A stretch of DNA of 11,844 nucleotides from an uncultured Collinsella sp. (GTDB lineage Bacteria; Actinomycetota; Coriobacteriia; Coriobacteriales; Coriobacteriaceae): assembly GCA_900757385.1 (NCBI GenBank), contig CAAENO010000171.1, forward strand, positions 1-11,844, read 5' to 3'. Made by a program: the position numbers and the translations under genes. Below, piece after piece: positions 1 to 5,942 of the stretch (its first letter is position 1; each line of letters starts with the position of its first letter). Below the pieces are notes generated by a model. That model did no database searches, was not told the origin of the DNA, and saw only the letters and a program-made list of their open reading frames with translations.

Positions 1-80
1 CGAAGGAGCAGGACAAGGCGCCACACATGGTCGAGGACGTTCTGAAAACCAAGCCCGGCCCCCGCCGGACAGGTCCACCG

Positions 81-1106
81 CTACTCGCAGAGCAGCTTAG
101 CGATCTGGACGGCGTTGGTTGCCGCGCCCTTACGGATTTGGTCGCCGCAGCACCAGAAGGTAATGCCACGTGCGGCCTCGGGGTTCGAGATGTCGCGGCG
201 TACGCGACCGACCCAAATCAGGTCCTGGTCGGAGGTGTCCATCGGCATGGGGAAGCGATCGTGCGCATCCTCGGCACTCATGTCGTCAACCAGCTTGACG
301 CCCGGAGCGGCAGCCAGCGCAGCACGGGCCTCTTCCACCGTGATGTCGCGCTCAAACTCGAGCGTAATGCTCTCGGAGTGCGAGCGCAGCACGGGCACGC
401 GCACGCAGGTGCAGTTCACGCGCAGCTCGGGCAGGTGCATGATCTTGCGGCCCTCGTTTTGCAGCTTCATCTCCTCGGAGGTAAAGCCCTCTTCCTTGAC
501 GCCGCCAATCTGCGGAATCAGGTTGCTCGCCAGCTGGGCGGCAAACGCGCGCGGCTCGGGAATCTCTTCGCCACGGCCCAGGGCGGCCAGCTGGGCCTCA
601 AGCTCGGCCATGCCGGGGGCACCAGCGCCCGAAGCCGCCTGGTACGTCGAGACGATCATGCGCTTCACGCCAGCGAGCTGATGCAGCGGCCACGTGGGAA
701 CCAGGCCGATAATGGTCGCGCAGTTGGGATTGGCGATAAGACCGTGATGCCACTTGATGTCGTCGGCATTAATCTCGGGCACGACCAGCGGTACCTCGGG
801 ATCCATACGGAAGGCATGGCTGTTGTCGACCACGACGGCGCCGCGCTTGACGGCCTCGGGCAGCAGCTCCTTGGCGATATCGTCGCCGGCAGCGCCGAGC
901 ACGATGTCGCAGCCCTCAAAAGCCTCGGGGCAAGCCTCCTCAATCACAGCCTGCTCGCCGCGGAACTCGACGGTCTTGCCCGCAGAGCGTGCGCTCGCCA
1001 GCAGCTTGAGCTTGCCGACCGGGAACTCCTGCTCGTTCAGGCACTCGAGCATCTGGGTGCCCACGGCTCCCGTCGCGCCCAAAATAGCAACCGTGTACTG
1101 TTTCAT
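81..1106 (-). CDS. asd: Aspartate-semialdehyde dehydrogenase
   Basis: Reduces L-aspartyl-4-phosphate to aspartate semialdehyde with NADPH. This is the second step of the aspartate family and the branch point to threonine, methionine and lysine/diaminopimelate. The 341-residue protein opens with the nucleotide-binding motif GATGAVG (residues 10-16). It carries the catalytic cysteine in NPNCATIIG (Cys129), the substrate-loop segment around STYQAASGAG, and the conserved RVPVLRSHSE segment with His243 as the likely acid/base. The reading frame stays open 68 codons further upstream, but the ATG at 1106 is preceded by a strong purine-rich site (AAAGGGGGAAG) and matches the family N-terminus, so I start there. 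It lies downstream of the aspartate kinase gene on the same strand, 172 bp away, so the two are probably co-transcribed or adjacent units. Length and motifs are normal for the family. Confidence 0.96.
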   Translation of the reverse strand: MKQYTVAILGATGAVGTQMLECLNEQEFPVGKLKLLASARSAGKTVEFRGEQAVIEEACPEAFEGCDIVLGAAGDDIAKELLPEAVKRGAVVVDNSHAFRMDPEVPLVVPEINADDIKWHHGLIANPNCATIIGLVPTWPLHQLAGVKRMIVSTYQAASGAGAPGMAELEAQLAALGRGEEIPEPRAFAAQLASNLIPQIGGVKEEGFTSEEMKLQNEGRKIMHLPELRVNCTCVRVPVLRSHSESITLEFERDITVEEARAALAAAPGVKLVDDMSAEDAHDRFPMPMDTSDQDLIWVGRVRRDISNPEAARGITFWCCGDQIRKGAATNAVQIAKLLCE

Positions 1107-1180
1107 GCTTCCCCCTTTAAAGGTTGTGGCTATCGCCCGCACGCCAAGCAGGCCGATTATTGTTGCCAGTGTATACAAGA

Positions 1181-1207
1181 ACGGGGCAGGCACGAAACCC
1201 GCCCCGT
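1181..1207 (-). terminator. GC-rich hairpin between lysC and asd
   Basis: Arms ACGGGGC (1181-1187) and GCCCCGT (1201-1207) extend by one wobble and two G-C pairs to a 10-bp stem with a 7-nt loop. On the minus strand it follows lysC, but only a short weak T-rich stretch (TTCTTG) comes after it. It may be an attenuating or processing hairpin rather than a full terminator. Confidence 0.4.
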
Positions 1208-1229
1208 CGAAACGAAACCGAAACGAAAC
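1208..1229. repeat. 11-bp perfect tandem duplication
   Basis: CGAAACGAAAC occurs twice head to tail (1208-1218 and 1219-1229) in the lysC-asd spacer, next to the GC-rich hairpin. It is a simple local duplication with no known function. Confidence 0.8.
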
Positions 1230-1237
1230 GCCCCGCC

Positions 1238-1268
1238 GTAGATTTTTTGACATGACCCAAAAATCTAC
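1238..1268. repeat. AT-rich inverted repeat downstream of lysC
   Basis: Perfect 10-bp arms GTAGATTTTT (1238-1247) and AAAAATCTAC (1259-1268) flank an 11-nt centre that contains CATG. It starts 11 bp beyond the lysC stop codon. It could act as a transcript-end hairpin or a protein-binding palindrome; the A/T-rich arm makes a classical terminator less likely. Confidence 0.6.
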
Positions 1269-1278
1269 CGAGCAGTCG

Positions 1279-2667
1279 CTACTTTTTGAGCGCGGCCAGA
1301 GCGGGATCAACCGGCGCGGAAGCCTCCAGGTCGGAGACCTTCACAATGCCATTTTCGTCGGAGAAGGCACGGTAAATGGTCCGAATCGCCAGGTCAAAGT
1401 CCTTCTCCTCGACACCGATAATGATGTTGATCTCGTCGCAGCTCTGCGAAATCATACGCACGCTCACGCCAGCCTGGCCGAGCATGCCAAACAGATGGCC
1501 CGAGATACCTGCACGGCCGCGCAGGTTACGACCGACGGTCGCGATAAGCGCCAGACCCTCAACGACCTCGATCTCGAGCGGCTCGACCTCCTGCTGGATG
1601 TCACCCACGAGTGAGTACAGCGAGTCGTGCACATCCTGCTCCTGCACCACGGCGCCAAAGCGGTCGACGCCGGTGGGCATATGCTCGACGGAAACGTCAT
1701 AGCGTTCGAACACCGAAAGTGCACGGCGCATAAAGCCGACACGGGGCTTGGTGCGGTCGCGGGCAACGTTGATGGCGACAAAGCCGCGCTTGCCGGTCAC
1801 GCCGGTAATGATAGGCTCCGCCTCACCCTCGTCGGCCGTCTCGCTAATGATGGTGCCGGGGTCCTGCGGCGCATTGGTGTTCTTGATGACCAGCGGAATA
1901 CCCGCCTCGCGCACGGGGAACACGGCCTCCTCGTGCAGGACGCTTGCGCCCATGTACGAAAGCTCGCGTAGCTCCTCGTAGGTAACGCGCGCAATGGGCT
2001 GGGCCTCGGGAACAATACGCGGATCGGCAGAATAGAAACCCGAGACGTCAGTCCAGTTCTCGTACAGGTCGGCACCAAGGCACTTGGCCAGAATCGAGCC
2101 GGAAATATCGCCGCCGCCACGGTCGAGCAGCTTGATCTGCCCCTCACGCGTCGCGCCGTAGAAACCGGGCATAACAAAGCCGCCCTGCTGGCCGTACTCC
2201 TGCACCAGCTCGGCGGTGCGGTTCATGCTGAGCGTACCGTCATGATGGAACGCCACGACCGTCGCGGCATCCAGGAACGGCAGGCCCAGGTACTCGGCCA
2301 TCAGACGGGCGGTAAAGTACTCGCCGCGGCTCACGAGTTCCTCGGTGGAGTAGCCACCGGAACGGGCGCGCTCGGCAAAGGCCGCGAACTCCTCGCGGAT
2401 GGGATAGGTGAGCTCCAGCTCGTCAGCGATATCAAAATAGCGCTGCCCAATGTCCTCGAGCAGCTCCTCGCACGACACGTGGTACTTAACGTGTGCGTTA
2501 ACCAAGTAGAGCAGGTCGGTCACCTTGGTATCGCCCTTAAAGCGGCGACCGCAGGCAGAAACCACCACAAAACGGCGGGCCGGGTCGGCATCGACAATGG
2601 CCTTGATCTTCTTAAAGTGTTCGGCGTCGGCGACCGACGAGCCGCCAAACTTGGCAATCTTAATCAT
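1279..2667 (-). CDS. lysC: Aspartate kinase (monofunctional, ACT-regulated)
   Basis: Phosphorylates L-aspartate with ATP, the committed first step to lysine, threonine and methionine. The 462-residue protein has the amino-acid kinase N-terminus KFGGSS (residues 6-11), the substrate motif SRGEY (113-117), the nucleotide-site motif GGGDISGS (184-191) and TDVSGFYSADPR (206-217). Two C-terminal ACT domains follow, at about 295-365 and 370-440, the second containing SQSCDEINIIIGV; these normally bind the feedback-inhibiting amino acid. There is no homoserine dehydrogenase domain, so it is monofunctional. Its length is like the long Bacillus YclM-type enzymes rather than the alpha/beta overlapping type; no internal-start evidence was looked for. 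The nearest purine-rich site (AGAAAGG) lies about 13 nt before the ATG, farther than usual. It is divergent from thrC and upstream of asd. Which amino acid inhibits it cannot be read from the sequence. Confidence 0.96.
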   Translation of the reverse strand: MIKIAKFGGSSVADAEHFKKIKAIVDADPARRFVVVSACGRRFKGDTKVTDLLYLVNAHVKYHVSCEELLEDIGQRYFDIADELELTYPIREEFAAFAERARSGGYSTEELVSRGEYFTARLMAEYLGLPFLDAATVVAFHHDGTLSMNRTAELVQEYGQQGGFVMPGFYGATREGQIKLLDRGGGDISGSILAKCLGADLYENWTDVSGFYSADPRIVPEAQPIARVTYEELRELSYMGASVLHEEAVFPVREAGIPLVIKNTNAPQDPGTIISETADEGEAEPIITGVTGKRGFVAINVARDRTKPRVGFMRRALSVFERYDVSVEHMPTGVDRFGAVVQEQDVHDSLYSLVGDIQQEVEPLEIEVVEGLALIATVGRNLRGRAGISGHLFGMLGQAGVSVRMISQSCDEINIIIGVEEKDFDLAIRTIYRAFSDENGIVKVSDLEASAPVDPALAALKK

Positions 2668-2770
2668 GGGCTTGAGGTTACCTTTCTAAAAGCCTCTGCA
2701 AACCTGTTTTGCGCGCTCTGATACCATGGTTTCACCGATTGGGACCAAGGCATCCGAGGAGCAGTGTTAT
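2668..2770. promoter_or_regulatory. Divergent lysC/thrC intergenic control region
   Basis: These 103 bp separate the divergent starts of lysC and thrC and must hold both start signals if each gene has its own promoter. I see an inverted repeat GCAAA-CCTGT-TTTGC at 2698-2712 and the sequence GATACC at about 2720 as a weak -10 candidate for thrC. No convincing -35 is visible. The region's role follows from gene orientation; the individual boxes are weak. Confidence 0.4.
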
Positions 2771-4288
2771 ATGGGAACTTATCATAGTACACGAGGACGC
2801 ACTTTATCGTGCTCAAGTAAGGTGGCAATCCGTACCGGCATCGCTCCCGACGGGGGTTTGTTTGTCTCGGACGAGCTGGGCACCCAGCAACTCGATATCA
2901 GCTCGCTTGCAGATAAATCGTACTTTGAAATCGCTCAAGATGTGTTGGGAATGTTACTGAATGATTACACGGCCGAAGAAATTTCGGCGTGTGTCGACGA
3001 GGCATACCGCGGCACGTTCGTGAGCGAAGAGGTTACGCCGCTCGTCAAACTCGACGCCGCACCGGGCGCCGACGCCCCGCAAACCTATGTGATGGAGCTC
3101 TTTGGCGGCCCCACAAGCGCCTTCAAGGACGTCGCCCTGCAGATGCTCCCCCGTCTGATGGCCCGCACTTCCGCCAAGGACGGCGGCGCCGAGCGCATCA
3201 TGATCGTCACCGCCACGTCGGGCGACACGGGCAAGGCAGCACTCGCCGGCTTTGCGGACGCCCCGGGCACGGGCATCACCGTCTTTTATCCCGAAGGCAA
3301 GGTCAGCCGCGTGCAGAATCTGCAGATGTCCACGCAGGAGGGCGATAACGTCGCCGTCTGCGGCATCCGCGGCAACTTCGACGATGCCCAGAGTGCCGTC
3401 AAGCGCATCTTTGCCGATAAGGAGCTTGCCGAGCGCCTGGAGGCCGCTGGCACGGTGCTTTCGAGTGCCAACTCCATCAACGTCGGCCGCCTGGTGCCGC
3501 AGGTTGTCTACTACTTTGCCGCCTATGCGCAGCTGCTGCGCGCCGGCGCCATTGTGGCCGGCGACGCCGTGGAGTTCTGCGTACCGACCGGCAACTTTGG
3601 CGACATCCTGGCCGGCTACTATGCCAAGCGCATGGGTCTGCCCGTCGCCAAACTCGTCGTGGCCAGCGACAAGAACAACGTGCTCGCCGACTTCCTGACC
3701 ACCGGCGTCTACGACCGCAACCGTCCGTTCTTCACGACCATCTCGCCGTCGATGGACATCCTCATCAGCTCTAACCTGGAGCGCATGCTGTACTTCCTGT
3801 CCGATGGCGACTGCGAGCTCGTTGCCGGCCTTATGGAGCAGCTGGCACAGACTGGTCGCTACGAGGTTCCCGCCGACCTGCTGGCAAAGATTCAGAGCGT
3901 CTTTGGCTGCGGTTGGGCCAGCGAGGACGAGGTCCGCGCTGCCATCAAGAGCTGCTGGGACGCAAACGGCTACGTGATTGACCCGCACACCGCCTGCGGC
4001 TATCACGTCTTTGAGCAGGTCGCCCCCGCCGAGGGCGCTAAGGCCCGCGTGTTGCTTTCGACCGCCAGCCCCTACAAGTTCCCGCGCGCCTGCTGCGACG
4101 CCCTGGGGCTCGACGTTCCCGAGGACGATTTTGAGGCTATGCGTGTGCTCGAGCAGGCCACCAACACGGTCGCCCCGACCCAGCTCGCCGAACTCGAGTC
4201 CAAACCCGTCCGCTTCGAAGACGTCTGCGACGTCGATGAGATGGCCAGCTACGTCGAGTCCGCAGCAAAAAAGATGGCTACCAACTAA
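2771..4288 (+). CDS. thrC: Threonine synthase
   Basis: PLP-dependent enzyme that converts O-phospho-L-homoserine to L-threonine and phosphate, the last step of the pathway. The 505-residue protein begins MGTYHSTRG, the typical N-terminal motif of the family, followed by APDGGLFV (25-32). The PLP lysine is in GGPTSAFKD (Lys119), and the phosphate-binding loop is ATSGDTGKAAL (148-158). The frame is open from 2726, but the ATG at 2771 has a clean GAGGAG site at 2756-2761 with a 9-nt spacer, and the protein then starts with the family motif. Length suits the longer bacterial/fungal-type threonine synthases. It is divergent from lysC and followed by a strong hairpin and then thrB, an arrangement that fits a threonine-biosynthesis cluster. 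No key residue appears to be missing. Confidence 0.96.
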   Translation: MGTYHSTRGRTLSCSSKVAIRTGIAPDGGLFVSDELGTQQLDISSLADKSYFEIAQDVLGMLLNDYTAEEISACVDEAYRGTFVSEEVTPLVKLDAAPGADAPQTYVMELFGGPTSAFKDVALQMLPRLMARTSAKDGGAERIMIVTATSGDTGKAALAGFADAPGTGITVFYPEGKVSRVQNLQMSTQEGDNVAVCGIRGNFDDAQSAVKRIFADKELAERLEAAGTVLSSANSINVGRLVPQVVYYFAAYAQLLRAGAIVAGDAVEFCVPTGNFGDILAGYYAKRMGLPVAKLVVASDKNNVLADFLTTGVYDRNRPFFTTISPSMDILISSNLERMLYFLSDGDCELVAGLMEQLAQTGRYEVPADLLAKIQSVFGCGWASEDEVRAAIKSCWDANGYVIDPHTACGYHVFEQVAPAEGAKARVLLSTASPYKFPRACCDALGLDVPEDDFEAMRVLEQATNTVAPTQLAELESKPVRFEDVCDVDEMASYVESAAKKMATN

Positions 4289-4300
4289 ACCCCTCATTAA

Positions 4301-4330
4301 GCGCCGGCGAAAGCCGGCGCACCTTCTTTC
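4301..4330 (+). terminator. Intrinsic terminator after thrC
   Basis: A perfect 8-bp stem, GCGCCGGC (4301-4308) and GCCGGCGC (4313-4320), is capped by a GAAA tetraloop and followed by a pyrimidine-rich tail ACCTTCTTTC. It starts 12 bp after the thrC stop. The tail is not a pure T-run, so some readthrough into thrB is possible. Confidence 0.7.
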
Positions 4331-4366
4331 ATCAGATAACCCCCGGGATGATGACGAACGCGCACA

Positions 4367-4478
4367 GCGTGCCTGGCTGTTTAGTTCGTCGCGAGTTCCG
4401 CACGCAAAGGAAAGCACTTAATGTGCTTTCCGTCTTGCGCAGGACTGCCCGAGCAGCGAACTAAATAGCCAGGCACGC
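4367..4478. repeat. 112-bp nested palindrome in the thrB leader
   Basis: Outer arms of 22 nt (4367-4388 and 4457-4478) are complementary except for one G/T position. An inner hairpin has arms GGAAAGCAC (4409-4417) and GTGCTTTCC (4423-4431) with a TTAAT loop; it is extended outside by CGCAA (4403-4407) with TTGCG (4435-4439). The element ends one base before the AGGAGG ribosome-binding site of thrB, so on the mRNA it would form a long structured leader. It lacks a terminator-type T-run. It could be a leader regulator or a dispersed repeat of REP or MITE type. Confidence 0.85.
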
Positions 4479-4491
4479 CAGGAGGACTCAC

Positions 4492-5373
4492 ATGATCAAG
4501 ATCACCGTCCCAGCAACAAGCGCCAACTTGGGCATCGGCTACGACACCCTCGGCATGGCCGTCAGCCTTTACTCGCACTTTACCTTCGAGCGCGCCGACA
4601 AGCTCACCATCACGGGTTGCCCCGAGGAGTTCCAAAACGAGAACAACCTAGTCTACGTGAGCTTTGTCGATGCTCTGGCCGCCTGGGGCGAGCAGGCCTT
4701 CCCCGTTGCCATCGACATCCAGACCGACGTGCCCGTCGCTCGCGGCCTGGGTTCCAGCTCCACCTGCGTCGTCGCTGGCATCATGGCGGCCGCCGCGCTG
4801 ACGGGCCACACCGTCGACCGTGCCGAGCTCGTCCGCATTGCCACCGAGGTCGAGGGCCATCCCGATAACGTCGCCCCTGCCATCCTGGGCGGTGCCGTTT
4901 GCTCCTTTACGCCGACCGATTCGCTCCCCCAGTGCCTGCGCTACGAGGTGAGCGATCGCTTGCGTTTTATTACCGTGATTCCGCCCTACGAGGTGCATAC
5001 GAGCGAGGCGCGCAAGGTTGTGCCGCAGGAGATTCCACTCTCCACCGCCGTATGGCAAATGGGCCGCATCGCCGGCATGACGCGCGGCCTGGAGACCGGC
5101 GACCTTGACCTGATTGCCGCCGCCAACGACGACCGCATCCAGGAGCCCTATCGCCGCCGCCTGATTCCCGATTACAACGCTGTGCGCGACACCTGCCTTA
5201 ACGGCGGCGCCAAGACCATCTGGATCAGCGGTTCGGGCTCGACCCTTATGGCTGTGACCGACGACACCATCGTCGCAAAGTTCCTACAGGTCAAGCTGCG
5301 CGAGCAGTTCCCCAAGTGTGAGACGCATATTCTGACGTGCGACACCGAGGGCGCTCAAATCGAGTACCTGTAG
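4492..5373 (+). CDS. thrB: Homoserine kinase (GHMP family)
   Basis: Phosphorylates L-homoserine with ATP to O-phosphohomoserine, the substrate of the threonine synthase encoded just upstream. The 293-residue protein starts with the GHMP-family segment VPATSANLGIGYDTLGMAV (6-24). It has the ATP-binding motif PVARGLGSSST (81-91) and a glycine-rich C-terminal motif ISGSGSTLMAV. The ATG has an AGGAGG site at 4480-4485 with a 6-nt spacer. The gap to thrC is 203 bp and contains a terminator plus a 112-bp palindrome, so thrB may have its own expression control. A second palindrome follows the stop codon by 23 bp. Homoserine dehydrogenase, the missing enzyme between aspartate semialdehyde and this step, is not in the window. 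Confidence 0.95.
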   Translation: MIKITVPATSANLGIGYDTLGMAVSLYSHFTFERADKLTITGCPEEFQNENNLVYVSFVDALAAWGEQAFPVAIDIQTDVPVARGLGSSSTCVVAGIMAAAALTGHTVDRAELVRIATEVEGHPDNVAPAILGGAVCSFTPTDSLPQCLRYEVSDRLRFITVIPPYEVHTSEARKVVPQEIPLSTAVWQMGRIAGMTRGLETGDLDLIAAANDDRIQEPYRRRLIPDYNAVRDTCLNGGAKTIWISGSGSTLMAVTDDTIVAKFLQVKLREQFPKCETHILTCDTEGAQIEYL

Positions 5374-5396
5374 CGCCCTGCCTCATTGCTCTCACC

Positions 5397-5513
5397 GGTC
5401 CCCTTGGGGCTTCCCCTGAAAACGTCCTCGATCATGAATTGCCCCGTCGTGCGCTTCGCGCGACGGGGCAATTCGATCTGCGGATTGTTTTCAGGGGAAG
5501 CCCCAAGGGGACC
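5397..5513. repeat. 117-bp nested palindrome downstream of thrB
   Basis: Outer arms of 27 bp (5397-5423 and 5487-5513) are perfectly complementary. Each arm itself contains the palindrome CCCCTTGGGG (or its complement). Inside, a second hairpin has 14-bp arms GAATTGCCCCGTCG (5436-5449) and CGACGGGGCAATTC (5461-5474), which continue to a tight apex. It probably ends or protects the thrB transcript, but the perfect outer arms exceed what a terminator needs and suggest a dispersed palindromic repeat. Confidence 0.88.
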
Positions 5514-5576
5514 TTCGCAGCCTCGACAGGATAATCGCATTCGCTGATTTAATTATCGCCCGATTCGCGGCGCAAT

Positions 5577-5840
5577 CTATTTATCTCCGCTGCTCAGAAC
5601 CGCCTCAAGTCTTTGCACGAGAACTCCGACGGTAATTCCAAGTGCCTCTGCATAGGCGAACTGCTCATAAACCCTAAGACTGCGTTCCCCGGTTTCGACT
5701 TTCGAGATGAACGACTGAGGTACCCTCAGTTTCTTTGCGAGTTCAACCTGAGTGATACCTTGTTCCCGACGAATCTGGGAGAGGCACTTTCCGCATGTCC
5801 TATTAGCATCAACGTTCATACCGTTTACGCTATATTCCAT
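5577..5840 (-). CDS. Small XRE-family HTH regulator
   Basis: A single helix-turn-helix domain of the Cro/C1 (XRE) type fills residues about 20-68 of 87: LSQIRREQGITQVELAKKL, then VPQSFISKVETGERSLRVYE. Such proteins bind short palindromic operators. A CGKC pair (Cys16, Cys19) just before the domain is unusual and might bind metal or sense redox state, but this is a guess. I use the ATG at 5840; an in-frame TTG lies at 5855 and another ATG at 5819. None has a good Shine-Dalgarno sequence, so the mRNA may be leaderless. It is divergent from the membrane-protein gene at 5943. A near-perfect inverted repeat at 5845-5867 overlaps its start region, which suggests autoregulation together with control of the neighbour. 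Its base composition is lower in GC than the flanking biosynthetic genes. Confidence 0.85.
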   Translation of the reverse strand: MEYSVNGMNVDANRTCGKCLSQIRREQGITQVELAKKLRVPQSFISKVETGERSLRVYEQFAYAEALGITVGVLVQRLEAVLSSGDK

Positions 5841-5841
5841 T

Positions 5842-5868
5842 TTGATATATCCCAAACTAGGATATATT
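5842..5868 (+). promoter_or_regulatory. Candidate promoter with embedded operator
   Basis: TTGATA (5842-5847) resembles a -35 box. TATATT (5863-5868) resembles a -10 box with a 15-bp spacer, or TATTCA (5865-5870) with 17 bp. The inverted repeat ATATATCC (5845-5852), 7-bp gap, GGATATAT (5860-5867) fills the space between them. A repressor bound there would block transcription of the gene at 5943 and could also block the XRE gene, whose start lies at the left edge. The XRE protein is the obvious candidate ligand. Confidence 0.55.
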
Positions 5869-5942
5869 CATGTGAGTATCTGTTTCACTTATCGCAATTG
5901 TTCGCATCGCACATTTGAAACGAGAGAGGGGACTCGATAAGC

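Noticed and set aside
1..80. Terminator for asd in the GC-rich sequence after its stop
   Set aside because: The CCGGCCCCCGCCGG-like stretch can form short stems only, with no T-run; nothing firm can be called. Only the shared 16-base motif is reported.
27..1241. Long plus-strand open frame of 404 codons across asd
   Set aside because: It lies opposite asd, which has full family motifs. The translation shows no recognisable domain and is low-complexity Ala/Gly/Leu, as expected from the antisense of a high-GC gene.
2672..2694. Hairpin GAGG...CCTC covering the lysC ribosome-binding site
   Set aside because: Only four continuous pairs close a long loop, which is likely to occur by chance.
2954..4417. 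Minus-strand open frame of 487 codons opposite thrC
   Set aside because: It is antisense to a clear threonine synthase and has no start signal, motif or conserved pattern; an artefact of high GC content.
4367..4478. Intrinsic terminator or T-box leader for thrB
   Set aside because: There is no T-run after the outer stem, the element ends directly at the ribosome-binding site, and the T-box specifier and antiterminator (TGGNACCGCG) sequences are absent.
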